Shown here piece after piece: positions 11,473 through 20,087 of a stretch of DNA of 64,000 nucleotides (its first letter is position 1; each line of letters opens with the position of its first letter). The notes under the pieces were generated by a model. That model made no database searches and was not told the origin of the DNA. It worked only from the letters and a program-made list of their open reading frames with translations. This DNA is from Azospirillum brasilense (GTDB lineage: Bacteria; Pseudomonadota; Alphaproteobacteria; Azospirillales; Azospirillaceae), in the NCBI RefSeq assembly GCF_007827795.1, contig NZ_VITI01000011.1, positions 111,526-175,525 on the forward strand, read 5' to 3'. The position numbers and the translations under genes were made by a program.

Positions 11473-13362
11473 ATGTCGGTCCTGGACTCCGCCCTGCCGC
11501 CGCGCATCGCGCTGGTCGGCAACCCGAACTGCGGCAAGACCGCCCTGTTCAACGCGCTCACCGGTTCCCGCCAGAAGGTGGCGAACTACCCCGGCGTCAC
11601 CGTGGAACGGAAGATCGGGCATTTCGTCAGCCCGCTCGGCCGCCGCGTGCAGGTGATCGACCTGCCGGGCACCTACAGCCTGCGCGCCCGCTCCCCCGAC
11701 GAGGAGGTGACCCGCGACGTCGTGCTGGGCCGCTTCTCGCACGAGGACAGCCCCGACCTGCTGGTCTGCGTCGCCGACGCCACCAACCTGCGCCTGAATC
11801 TGCGGCTGGTGGTGGAGATGAAGCGGCTGGGCCGCCCGATCATCCTGGCGCTGAACATGATGGACGCGGCGGAGAAGCGCGGCTGCCGCATCGACGCGGC
11901 GGCCCTGTCCGCAGCACTCGGCGTGCCGGTGGTGCCGACCGTCGCCATCCGCCGCGGCGGCGTCCAGCCACTGCTGGAGCAGATCGACGGGGCCATGGCG
12001 ATGGCCACGGACGCTGCCGAAACCCCGGCTTCCTGCGGCTGGAGCGAGCCCTCCTCGCGCGACCTGCGGGCCTATCACCAGGAGGTCGAAGGGCTTCTGG
12101 CCGGCTGCGTGGCCGACGCCGGCCTGCCGCCGCTGGCGACCCGGCGGGTGGACGCCGTGCTGCTGCACCCGGTGTTCGGGCTGGCCTTCCTGTTCCTCGT
12201 GCTGTTCCTGATGTTCCAGGCGGTGTTCGCCTGGGCCGAGGCGCCGATGAACCTGATCGACGGCGCGGTCAGCGGGCTCAAGGACTGGGTGGCCGCCACC
12301 CTGCCGGACGGCGCGTTGCGCAGCCTGCTGACCGACGGGATCATCGCCGGGGTGGGCAGCGTGGTCATCTTCCTGCCGCAGATCCTCGTGCTGTTCTTCT
12401 TCATCCTGGTGCTGGAGGCGACCGGCTATCTCGCCCGCGCCGCCTTCCTGCTGGACCGGCTGATGGGCGGGGTTGGGCTGCACGGGCGGGCCTTCATCCC
12501 GCTGCTGTCCAGCTTCGCCTGCGCGGTGCCCGGCGTCATGGCGGCGCGCACCATCGAGAACCGGGCCGACCGGCTGGCGACCATCATGATCGCCCCGCTG
12601 ATGACCTGCTCCGCCCGGCTGCCGGTCTACACGCTGCTGATCGCGGCCTTCGTGCCCGACCGTCCGCTGCTGGGCGGGCTGGTCGGGCTGCCGGGGCTGG
12701 TGATGTTCGCGCTCTACGCCGCCGGCATCCTGTCGGCGCTGGCCGTCGCCTTCGTGCTCAAGAAGACCGTCTTCAAAGGTGAGCGCGAGCCGTTGCTGAT
12801 GGAGCTTCCGGCCTACCGCCTGCCCAACCCGCGCGACATCGCGCTGGGCCTGTTCGAGCGGGCCAAGGTCTTCCTGGCGCGGGCCGGGACGACGATCTTC
12901 GCGCTGATGATCGTCATGTGGTTCCTGGCGAGCTTCCCCGGCGCGCCGGAGGGGGCGACCGAGCCGGCCATCCAGTATTCCATCGCCGGCATGATCGGCC
13001 ACGCGCTGGAACCGCTGCTGGCGCCGATCGGCTTCACCTGGCAGATCGCCGTGGCGCTGGTGCCGGGCATCGCGGCGCGCGAGGTGGCGGTCGGCGTGCT
13101 GGGCACCATCTACGCGCTGAGCGACAGCGGCGACGCGCTGCAATCCTCGTTGGCCGGCGCGCTGGCCGCCTCCTGGAGCCTGCCGACCGCCCTGTCGCTG
13201 CTCGCCTGGTACGTCTTCGCCCCGCAATGCGTCGCCACCCTGTCGGTGGTGAAGCGGGAGACCAACGGCTGGTTCTGGCCGGTGGTGATGTTCGTCTACA
13301 TGATCACGCTGGCCTATGGGGCGAGCTTCATCACCTACCGCGTCGCGTCTGCGCTGCTGTAA
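11473..13362 (+). CDS. feoB: ferrous iron transporter B
   Basis: 629 residues. The N-terminal G-protein domain has G1 GNPNCGKTALFN at about residues 16-27, the Fe(II)-family block VANYPGVTVERKIG, G3 DLPGTYSLRARSPDEEV and G4 NMMD. Then come two Gate regions and many membrane helices, including FLPQILVLFFFILVLEATGYLARAAF and the core motif SSFACAVPGVMAART. It takes up Fe2+ across the inner membrane. At 629 residues it is of the shorter alphaproteobacterial type compared with about 770 in E. coli. It is preceded by feoA and followed at 15 bases by a Cys-rich mini-protein. Confidence 0.97.
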   Translation: MSVLDSALPPRIALVGNPNCGKTALFNALTGSRQKVANYPGVTVERKIGHFVSPLGRRVQVIDLPGTYSLRARSPDEEVTRDVVLGRFSHEDSPDLLVCVADATNLRLNLRLVVEMKRLGRPIILALNMMDAAEKRGCRIDAAALSAALGVPVVPTVAIRRGGVQPLLEQIDGAMAMATDAAETPASCGWSEPSSRDLRAYHQEVEGLLAGCVADAGLPPLATRRVDAVLLHPVFGLAFLFLVLFLMFQAVFAWAEAPMNLIDGAVSGLKDWVAATLPDGALRSLLTDGIIAGVGSVVIFLPQILVLFFFILVLEATGYLARAAFLLDRLMGGVGLHGRAFIPLLSSFACAVPGVMAARTIENRADRLATIMIAPLMTCSARLPVYTLLIAAFVPDRPLLGGLVGLPGLVMFALYAAGILSALAVAFVLKKTVFKGEREPLLMELPAYRLPNPRDIALGLFERAKVFLARAGTTIFALMIVMWFLASFPGAPEGATEPAIQYSIAGMIGHALEPLLAPIGFTWQIAVALVPGIAAREVAVGVLGTIYALSDSGDALQSSLAGALAASWSLPTALSLLAWYVFAPQCVATLSVVKRETNGWFWPVVMFVYMITLAYGASFITYRVASALL

Positions 13363-13377
13363 GGGGAGGGCATAGCC

Positions 13378-13560
13378 ATGTGGCAGAATCTGCTGGTTGC
13401 GGTGGTTGTGGCGGTGGCCGCGGCGTGGACGGTGTGGCGCGTGATCCTTCCGGCCGGGCTGCGCGCCCGCCTGCTGGGCCGCGCCGTGCCGAAGGGGCCT
13501 GGCTGCGGCGGCGGGTGCACGGGCTGCGGCCCCTCCGGCGGCGGTTCGGGCTGTCACTGA
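13378..13560 (+). CDS. FeoB-associated Cys-rich membrane mini-protein
   Basis: 60 residues. One N-terminal membrane helix (LLVAVVVAVAAAWTVWRVI), a short basic stretch, and a Gly/Cys-rich tail with the pattern CGGGCTGCGPSGGGSGC. A strong GGGGAGG Shine-Dalgarno precedes the start. It follows feoB by 15 bases, so it is probably the last gene of the feo operon. It fits the DUF6587/FeoB-associated Cys-rich protein type. Its four cysteines could bind iron; that is inference. Confidence 0.8.
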   Translation: MWQNLLVAVVVAVAAAWTVWRVILPAGLRARLLGRAVPKGPGCGGGCTGCGPSGGGSGCH

Positions 13561-13570
13561 GCGGAAGCGC

Positions 13571-15229
13571 CTACAGGGCCGGGACCCGCGCGGCGCCCCT
13601 CTTGACCGCGTACATGGCCTGATCGGCGTGGACGATGAGCTGCTGGGAATCGCGCCCGTCCTGCGGGTAGACGGCAACGCCGATCGACAGGGCGAGCGGC
13701 AGCCGCAGCCCGTCGATCAGGATGGGCTCCTCCAGCGCCGCCCGGCACTTGTCGGCGACCGTTTCCGCCCCGGCGCGGGTGACCTCCACCTCCAGGATGA
13801 TGGCGAACTCGTCGCCGCCGATGCGGGCGATCAGGTCGGATCGGCGCAGCAGGCCGGACAGGCGACGCGCCACCACGCGCAGGACCTCGTCGCCGCGGCT
13901 GTGGCCGTGGGTGTCGTTGATCGGCTTGAAACCGTCCAGATCGATGTAGAGCAAGGCGAACAGCATGCCGCCGCGCTCCGCCCGGTCGATGGCCTGTTGC
14001 AGCCGCTGGAGGAACATGGCGCGGTTGGGCAGGCCGGTGAGCGCGTCGTGATGGGCCATATGGGCCATCCGCGCCTCGCTCGCCCGCAGGGCGGCCTCCT
14101 GCTCCCGCAGCTTGCCCAGCAGATAGTTGAAGCCCTGCGCCAGCTCTCCGACCTCGTCCATGCGGTGGACCGGCAGGGGCGACAGCTCGACATGCCCGTC
14201 GGCCATCTGGTGCATCCGCCGCGCCGCCTCGGTCAGCGGGCGGAAGAAACGGCGCATGCCGAAGAACAGCACGGTCACGGCGAAGGCGGCGATCATCAGG
14301 CTGTTGGTGGCGATGAAGGTCTGCAGGTCCCGCACCCCTTCGAACGCCTCCGCCGTGGGCAGCCGGGCGACCAGGAACCAGCCTGCCGTCGGGACCGCCG
14401 CGATGGCAGACAACTCCTCCACCCCCGCCGCGTTGACGGTGATGCCGGTGCCGCGGTAGCCGGCCATGGCCCGGTCGTGCAGCGGGTTCACCCCCTCCGG
14501 CGGGGTCGCGGTCAGGATCATGCCGTGATCGCTGGCCGACACGAACAGCTTGTCGCGGGGGGAGACCAGCAGGAAGCCGCCGCTGCGCCCGATGCGGTTT
14601 CCCTGCACCAGATTGAGGAAGCCGGGCGACGACAGGGCGGTGGCGCCGGCCAGGACCGCGACCGGGGTTCCGGCCGCGTCGGTGACCGCCGTCGCCATGA
14701 CCACCATCGGCTCATCATCGATGGCGGAGCGGGCGGGCCTCCCGATCACCGGTTCGCGGGTGTCCAGCGCCGACCGGAACCAGTCGCGATCCGAAACGTC
14801 GAAATCGGGCGATCGGTGCCGTTCCGGGTAATCGGCGAAGACTCCGTGCCCGTCCGGCCGGACGACCATCAGCCCGCGCGAGAACAGGGGCGCGATCTCG
14901 TGATGCGTCTTCAGCCAATCCCGCAGGGCTGCGGGATCGTCGAGGCTCGCCAATGGCAGGCTTCCGGCAGCCCGGCGCAGGAGGTCGAGCCGGGCCTTGA
15001 TCTTCTCGTCGATGTCGTGGGCGACGTAGGACGCGGCCGATTGCTGTTGGGACGAGGTCAGGTTGTCGATCTTGTCCTCCAAGAAGGAGGACAGGACCCA
15101 GATGCGCGCGCAAGCGCCAACGAAGACCAAGACTAGTCCAAACAGCATAAGACGTACGATGATGCTGCGGCTCTGTCGGCGCAGTTCATCGGCCACGGCG
15201 ACAAGCATCCGCAAGCTCTGCTCCTCCAA
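13571..15229 (-). CDS. membrane diguanylate cyclase with Cache sensor
   Basis: 552 residues. A membrane helix near residues 25-47, an extracytoplasmic region of about 230 residues that looks like a dCache ligand-binding domain, a second helix near 285-305, a HAMP-like linker (RFFRPLTEAARRMHQMADG), a coiled segment and a GGDEF domain. The active-site sequence GGDEF is intact and is preceded five residues earlier by RRSD, a product-binding I-site (RxxD). It should make cyclic di-GMP in response to an external small molecule and be feedback-inhibited. No EAL domain is present. It is convergent with the feo operon, with 10 bases between stops. Confidence 0.93.
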   Translation of the reverse strand: MEEQSLRMLVAVADELRRQSRSIIVRLMLFGLVLVFVGACARIWVLSSFLEDKIDNLTSSQQQSAASYVAHDIDEKIKARLDLLRRAAGSLPLASLDDPAALRDWLKTHHEIAPLFSRGLMVVRPDGHGVFADYPERHRSPDFDVSDRDWFRSALDTREPVIGRPARSAIDDEPMVVMATAVTDAAGTPVAVLAGATALSSPGFLNLVQGNRIGRSGGFLLVSPRDKLFVSASDHGMILTATPPEGVNPLHDRAMAGYRGTGITVNAAGVEELSAIAAVPTAGWFLVARLPTAEAFEGVRDLQTFIATNSLMIAAFAVTVLFFGMRRFFRPLTEAARRMHQMADGHVELSPLPVHRMDEVGELAQGFNYLLGKLREQEAALRASEARMAHMAHHDALTGLPNRAMFLQRLQQAIDRAERGGMLFALLYIDLDGFKPINDTHGHSRGDEVLRVVARRLSGLLRRSDLIARIGGDEFAIILEVEVTRAGAETVADKCRAALEEPILIDGLRLPLALSIGVAVYPQDGRDSQQLIVHADQAMYAVKRGAARVPAL

Positions 15230-15634
15230 GAAGCCGTTTGCTTATTTCCCAGTTGGATAGGCTTCGTGCCCACCGCTGTCCGAAGATAAACGATGCAGGG
15301 CCGGTCCGGAAGACGCAAAGGGAGCTAAATCTCCATCAAAAGCACCGGAACTGATTGAAAAAACGAAATATTTCCACCGCTGGGCGAACAGCGGCGGTGC
15401 CGGTTCGCGTGTCTTCCCGTTCTCTTCCCCCCTTGCCGCGATCCAGCGGCGCCGTCCTCCACCGGCTTGCCATACGCACGGGCGGCCCACCGATACCTCC
15501 GTATAGTTTCCAGGCCGGGCCGCTTTCGGCACTGTTGTGACGCCGACGTCGTCCCGCGTTGCCCATGGAAAGGCCGGTGTCCGCCTTCCCCCGCGCCGCG
15601 GAACTTTCGAGCGCCCAAAAAAATGGAGGGGGTT
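15230..15634 (+). other. intergenic region between diguanylate cyclase and hydrolase
   Basis: 405 bases without a supported gene. It serves two divergent genes. The left part (about 15230-15420) is relatively AT-rich and probably carries the promoter of the diguanylate cyclase. The right part contains the dyad at 15492-15506 and the ribosome binding site of the hydrolase (GGAGGGGG directly before a TTG start). No tRNA or repeat is seen. Confidence 0.6.
15492..15506. promoter_or_regulatory. ATACC-N3-GTATA dyad, candidate FixJ-type regulator site (copy 1)
   Basis: GATACCTCCGTATAG, about 130 bases before the hydrolase start. A stronger form, TATACC-AA-GGTATA, lies at 18859-18872 before the operon on the other side of the FixJ-type regulator. 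NarL/FixJ-type regulators typically bind short inverted repeats of this kind. Assignment to this regulator is inference from position. Confidence 0.4.
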
Positions 15635-16459
15635 TTGAGCACGATCTCGACCAAGGACGGCACCCGCATCTTCTACAAGGACTGGGGCAGCGGACAGCCG
15701 GTGGTCTTCTCGCACGGTTGGCCGCTCAGCGCCGACGCCTGGGACGGGCAGATGCTGTTCTTCGGCCAGCAGGGCTACCGGGTCATCGCCCACGACCGGC
15801 GCAGCCATGGCCGGTCCGACCAGACCTGGGCCGGCAACCACATGGACCAGTATGCCGACGATCTGGCCGAGCTGCTCGACGCGCTGGACGTGCGCGACGC
15901 GGTGATGATCGGCCATTCGACCGGCGGCGGCGAGGTCGCCCGCTACATCGGGCGCCACGGCACCGGGCGAGTTGCCAAGGCCGTGCTGGTCGGGGCGGTG
16001 CCGCCGATCATGCTGAAGACCGCGGCCAACCCCGGCGGCCTGCCGATGGACGTCTTCGACGGCATCCGCAAGGGCACCTACGACGACCGGTCGCAGTTCT
16101 TCCTGGACCTGACCATGCCCTTCTACGGCTTCAACCGTGACGGGGCGAAGGTGTCGGAGGGGCTGCGGCAATCCTTCTGGCTGCAGGGCATGATGGCCGG
16201 GATCAAGGGCGCCTACGACTGCATCCAGCAATTCTCGGAAACCGACTTCACCGAGGATCTGAAGAAGATGGCGCTCCCGACGCTGTTCATCCACGGCGAC
16301 GACGACCAGATCGTGCCCATCGACGCGGCGGCGCGCCGCGCCGTGGAGATCGCGCCGCAGGCGACGCTGACGGTCTACGAGGGGGCGCCGCACGGCCTGA
16401 CGGCCACCCACCAAGACCGCTTCAACGCCGACGTGCTGGCCTTCATCAAGGGGTCGTAA
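15635..16459 (+). CDS. alpha/beta hydrolase, non-haem chloroperoxidase type
   Basis: 274 residues from a TTG start. The nucleophile elbow GHSTGGG places the catalytic serine at about residue 95; the oxyanion strand [18 protein letters not shown], the acid loop HGDDDQIVP and the late GAPHGL histidine complete the triad. This subfamily (often named cofactor-free haloperoxidase or arylesterase) hydrolyses esters and can make peracids. I chose TTG at 15635 because GGAGGGGG is five to ten bases upstream and homologues begin [10 protein letters not shown]; an ATG at 15623 would overlap the Shine-Dalgarno. It is convergent with the FixJ-type regulator and may be one of its targets. Confidence 0.9.
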   Translation: MSTISTKDGTRIFYKDWGSGQPVVFSHGWPLSADAWDGQMLFFGQQGYRVIAHDRRSHGRSDQTWAGNHMDQYADDLAELLDALDVRDAVMIGHSTGGGEVARYIGRHGTGRVAKAVLVGAVPPIMLKTAANPGGLPMDVFDGIRKGTYDDRSQFFLDLTMPFYGFNRDGAKVSEGLRQSFWLQGMMAGIKGAYDCIQQFSETDFTEDLKKMALPTLFIHGDDDQIVPIDAAARRAVEIAPQATLTVYEGAPHGLTATHQDRFNADVLAFIKGS

Positions 16460-16470
16460 GCAAGGACCGG

Positions 16471-17127
16471 TCAGGCGTCGCCGGCAGGGGTCACCTTGTC
16501 GGCGATGCGCACCAGATCGGGCAGGGACCGCGCCTGCATCTTGCGCATCACGCTGGCACGGTGGACCTTCACGGTGATCTCGCTGAGCTGCAACTCGGCG
16601 GCGATCTGCTTGTTGAGCTGCCCGGCGGCGACGAGCCGCATCACCTCCCGCTCGCGCGGGGTCAGGCTGCGGAAGCGTTCCTGAAGATCGGACAGGGCGT
16701 CGACGGCGCGGCGGCGGTCGCGGTCGCGCTCGATGCCGGTGTGGACGGCGTCGATCAGGTCCTGATCGCGGAAGGGCTTGGCCAGGAACTCGACGGCGCC
16801 GGCCTTCATCGCCGTCACCGACATGGGAATGTCGCCGTGGCCGGTGATGAAGACGACCGGCAGATGGATGCCCGCCCCGGTCAGTTCGCGCTGGAACTCC
16901 AGCCCGCTTTGGCCGGGCAGCCGCACGTCCAGTACCAGGCAGCCCGGCGCGTCGGGCCAGCGGTGCTGCAGGAAGTCCTGCGCCGAGGCGAAGGGCAGGG
17001 CGGTCAGCCCGACGGAGCGCAGCAGGCTGACCAGCGATTCCCGGATCGACGGATCGTCGTCGATGATGGCGACGAAGGGCGTTTCCATGGCGGTGGCGGG
17101 CCGGTCGGAGACGGTTCGGTCGGTCAT
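16471..17127 (-). CDS. FixJ/LuxR-type response regulator
   Basis: 218 residues. The receiver domain begins VAIIDDDPSIRESLVSLLRSVG; the phosphoacceptor is the aspartate in LVLDVRLPG (about D67), and T and K positions are in FITGHGD and LAKPF. A LuxR-type HTH follows: LTPREREVMRLVAAGQLNKQIAAEL and SEITVKVHRASVMRKM. It is a phosphorylation-dependent transcription factor. The ATG overlaps the stop of the sensor kinase (ATGA), showing translational coupling and partnership. Confidence 0.93.
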   Translation of the reverse strand: MTDRTVSDRPATAMETPFVAIIDDDPSIRESLVSLLRSVGLTALPFASAQDFLQHRWPDAPGCLVLDVRLPGQSGLEFQRELTGAGIHLPVVFITGHGDIPMSVTAMKAGAVEFLAKPFRDQDLIDAVHTGIERDRDRRRAVDALSDLQERFRSLTPREREVMRLVAAGQLNKQIAAELQLSEITVKVHRASVMRKMQARSLPDLVRIADKVTPAGDA

Positions 17128-18752
17128 CGCGTCCTCTCCAGGGCGGCGCCGGCCTCCGGCCGCTCCGGCTCGTCGTCGGCGGGCAGGGTGAAGCGGAAGA
17201 CGGCGCCGTGGGGCTGGTTGGCGGCCATCCACAGCCGACCGCCATGGGCCTCCACGATCGACTGGCAGATGGTCAGCCCCATGCCGATTCCATGCTCCTT
17301 GGTGGTGAAGAAGGGTTCGAATAGCCGCTCCTTTTGGGTCGCCTGCAACCCGGTGCCGGTGTCCTCCACCGACACGAGGACATCGGCGAGGCCGCGGCGG
17401 CGCGAGCGGATGCTCAGCACGCGCGGACGGTCGGCGACCGCGCCCATCGCGTCGTCGGCGTTGGCGATCAGGTTCAGGAGCACCTGTTCGAGCTGCACCG
17501 GGCTGCCGTTGACCGGCGGCAGGCTCTGCTGCAGATCGGTGCGCACGGCGATCCGGTTCAGGCGGCGCTCGCCCTCCGTGCGGTCCAGCGCGCTCCGGAT
17601 CACGCCGTTGATGTCCAGCCGGCGGCGCTGGGGCGGCGCCTTGCGGAAGGAATCGCGAATGCAGGCGATCACCCGCGCGGCGCGGTGGCCGTCGTCGGAG
17701 ATCCGCCTCAGCGCCGCCCGCACCTCCACCAGATTGGGCGACGGGCGGTCGAGCCAGCGCAGCCCGGCGCCCGCGTTGGTGACCATGCTCGCCAGCGGCT
17801 GGTTGACCTCGTGCGCGATGGAGGCGGAGAGCGCCTCCAGGCTGGCCAGCCGCGCGTCGCGCACCCGCCGTTCCGCCGCCACCGAGCGGACCAGCCGCCC
17901 GTAAAGCGTCGTCATCTCCGCCAGCAGGATCAGCAGGACGACGCTGGAGGCGGCCAGCCCGAACAGCCGCCCCGACCACCAGCCGGCGCTGAAGCGCCCG
18001 CCGCTGATGAAGCTCAGCAGGCAGGTCTCGATGGCCCAGGCGGCCAGGACGACCATCAGCCAGAGGTCCAGGACGGAGCGCCGTTGCCGCCACAGGACGG
18101 CCAGTGCGGCGGCGCAGAGCGCCAACGCCGTCACCGGCACGATCCGCCACAACGGCGTTTCCCGCATGGTGTCGACCATCAGCCGGGGAAGAACGGCGTC
18201 GTTGGCCAGCGCGAAGGCCGTCAGGCCCCCGGCCAGCGCCGCCGCCAGCGCCACGCCGCCCGCGATGGCGGGGAGGGCCGGGCGGTGCGCCTCGCGCGGC
18301 CCGGCCTCCACGGCCTTCAGCAGCGCGTAGGCCAGGATGAACAGCGGCAGCCCGATGCGGCGCCCGGCGGCCACAATGGCCGTGCTCTGCAGGCCGGCGC
18401 CGAGCAGCCCGGTCGGCGCGAAGACTCCGGGGAAGGTCAGCGCCCAGGGAACGATCAGCAGCGCCGTGACCAGATAGCCGGCGGCCAGGGCCAGCAGGGC
18501 CGGCGAGCGTTGCGTGGCGTAGAGCGCGAACAGCAGGACGGCGGTCATCAGCTCGGTCAGCAGGACCGCGGTGGCGTAGGCGGGCAGCAGAACTGCCGTG
18601 CCGTCCAGCGTCAGGCGGGCGAAGGGGGTCGCGATCGCAAGGGCGACCAGAAGCCCCGCCACCGTGCCGATGGCCAGCCGCGTCTGCCCTGCCCCCGGGG
18701 GCAGGGTCGCCAGAAGAAACCGCTGGTCTCCGGGGACATCCCTCGTGCGCAT
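17124..18752 (-). CDS. sensor histidine kinase with MASE4-like membrane domain
   Basis: 542 residues from the ATG at 18752; the frame is open further upstream. About 250 residues contain eight or so hydrophobic helices, resembling the MASE4 integral membrane sensor. A cytosolic kinase follows: SIAHEVNQPLASMVTNAGAG with the phosphorylated histidine at residue 314, N-box NLIANADDAM, G1 VEDTGTGL, F-box LFEPFFTTK and G2 GIGMGL. The H-box form HEVNQPL is characteristic of the FixL/StyS-type kinases, which pair with FixJ-type regulators such as the coupled gene at 16471. The signal is unknown; membrane-embedded sensing of a hydrophobic compound is plausible. Confidence 0.9.
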   Translation of the reverse strand: MRTRDVPGDQRFLLATLPPGAGQTRLAIGTVAGLLVALAIATPFARLTLDGTAVLLPAYATAVLLTELMTAVLLFALYATQRSPALLALAAGYLVTALLIVPWALTFPGVFAPTGLLGAGLQSTAIVAAGRRIGLPLFILAYALLKAVEAGPREAHRPALPAIAGGVALAAALAGGLTAFALANDAVLPRLMVDTMRETPLWRIVPVTALALCAAALAVLWRQRRSVLDLWLMVVLAAWAIETCLLSFISGGRFSAGWWSGRLFGLAASSVVLLILLAEMTTLYGRLVRSVAAERRVRDARLASLEALSASIAHEVNQPLASMVTNAGAGLRWLDRPSPNLVEVRAALRRISDDGHRAARVIACIRDSFRKAPPQRRRLDINGVIRSALDRTEGERRLNRIAVRTDLQQSLPPVNGSPVQLEQVLLNLIANADDAMGAVADRPRVLSIRSRRRGLADVLVSVEDTGTGLQATQKERLFEPFFTTKEHGIGMGLTICQSIVEAHGGRLWMAANQPHGAVFRFTLPADDEPERPEAGAALERTR

Positions 18753-18858
18753 CACCGTCGCTCGCCTGGCCGTCGGGTCACGTCTTTCCTCAACCCTGTC
18801 CCTTTGCCCTGTCCCTTTACCCTGACCGGCACCGGCGGCGAGCGGCGCCTTGGCCTGA

Positions 18859-18872
18859 TATACCAAGGTATA
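18859..18872. promoter_or_regulatory. TATACC-AA-GGTATA inverted repeat, candidate regulator operator (copy 2)
   Basis: A perfect six-base inverted repeat with a two-base centre, 131 bases before the isochorismatase start and 107 bases before the kinase start, so it could serve both. A weaker version lies at 15492-15506 before the hydrolase. Binding by the adjacent FixJ-type regulator is inferred, not shown. Confidence 0.5.
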
Positions 18873-19002
18873 GGGCCGGCAAACGCAAGTTCAATGTCGC
18901 CGTCCTCCGTCCCTGGCCGATGCTTCGACGCACCGCCGGGCCACGGGCTTCGCCCATAGGCCCCGTCTGGAGCACCGGCGCCAAGAACAAAGGGATAGAG
19001 AC

Positions 19003-19674
19003 ATGACCATCACCGCCACCGCGACTCCCGGCAAGCTGCTCGTATCGCCGAAGGACCACGCGCTGATCATGATCGATCATCAGTCGCAGATGGCCTTCGC
19101 GACCCATTCGATCGACGCCACGACGCTGCGCACCAACACCGCGCTGGTCGCCCACGCCGCCGCCGGCTTCGGCGTCTCGACGATCCTGACCACGGTCGCG
19201 GAGAAGAGCTTCTCCGGCCCGATCTTCTCCGAGATCAGGGAAGCCTTCCCGGAGGCGGAGGTCACCGACCGCACCTCCATGAACACCTGGGAGGACGCCA
19301 ACGTCATCAAGCGGGTGAACGGCCTGGGCAAGACCCGGCTGGTCTTCTGCGGCCTGTGGACCTCGGTCTGCATCGTCGGCCCGACCCTGTCGGCGCTGGA
19401 CCAGGGCTTCGAGGTCTACGTCATCGCCGACGCCTGCGGCGACGTCTCGGTCGAGGCGCACCAGCGCGCCATGGACCGCATGGTCCAGGCCGGCGTCCGC
19501 CCGATGACCTCGCTCCAGTACATGCTGGAACTGCAGCGCGACTGGGCGCGCACCGAGACCTACGAGATGACCACCGGCATCGCCAAGAAGTACGGCGGCG
19601 CCTATGGCCTGGGCATCATCTACGCCAAGACGATGTTCGGCGCGTCGGAAGGCGGCCACAGCGCCGCCGCCTGA
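19003..19674 (+). CDS. isochorismatase-fold hydrolase (YcaC-like)
   Basis: 223 residues of the cysteine-hydrolase fold. The triad positions are visible: aspartate in LIMIDHQSQM (D25), lysine in VIKRVNG (about K103) and the nucleophile cysteine in GLWTSVCIVG (about C123). YcaC-type proteins form octamers, and their substrate is not settled. It is the first gene of a six-gene plus-strand run to 25543. The start has GGGATAGAG upstream. The Ala/Gly tail after residue 210 is not conserved in the fold. Confidence 0.9.
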   Translation: MTITATATPGKLLVSPKDHALIMIDHQSQMAFATHSIDATTLRTNTALVAHAAAGFGVSTILTTVAEKSFSGPIFSEIREAFPEAEVTDRTSMNTWEDANVIKRVNGLGKTRLVFCGLWTSVCIVGPTLSALDQGFEVYVIADACGDVSVEAHQRAMDRMVQAGVRPMTSLQYMLELQRDWARTETYEMTTGIAKKYGGAYGLGIIYAKTMFGASEGGHSAAA

Positions 19675-19787
19675 TCGCGGCCCTTGCTTTGCGGCGCCTG
19701 ACGCCCTGCGCCGCGGCGGACCGGTCCCGACCCTTCCCGGGGCCGGTCCGCCTCTTTCCGCCCTTCCGGACGAAGAACAGGCACGCC

Positions 19788-20087
19788 ATGATGCCCTATC
19801 TGCTTTCCCTCGGCGCCGGCATCCTGGTCGGCGTCCTCTACGCGTTGCTCGGTGTCCGCTCCCCGGCACCGCCCACCATCGCCCTGATCGGCCTGCTCGG
19901 CATGCTGGTCGGCGAGCAGGCGGTGCCGGTGGTCAAGCGGCTGATCGCCGGGCAGCCGGTCCTCGCCTTCATCCAGAACGACTGCGCCCGTCACATCCTG
20001 GGGCCGCAGGCCGGCAGCGCCGCCGCTCCCGATGCCGCGAACCCGCCGGTCCCGGCCGCGGACGCACCCCCGCGGGGCCGGGCATGA
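19788..20087 (+). CDS. XapX-family small membrane protein (DUF1427)
   Basis: 99 residues. The sequence MMPYLLSLGAGILVGVLYALLGVRSPAPPTIALIGLLG gives two membrane helices with the XapX pattern GxLVGxxYxLLxVRSPAPPxxALxGLLGMLxGE. It then has a cytosolic Ala/Pro-rich tail. Its role is unknown. The stop overlaps the start of the amidohydrolase (ATGA), so the two are translationally coupled. Confidence 0.85.
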   Translation: MMPYLLSLGAGILVGVLYALLGVRSPAPPTIALIGLLGMLVGEQAVPVVKRLIAGQPVLAFIQNDCARHILGPQAGSAAAPDAANPPVPAADAPPRGRA

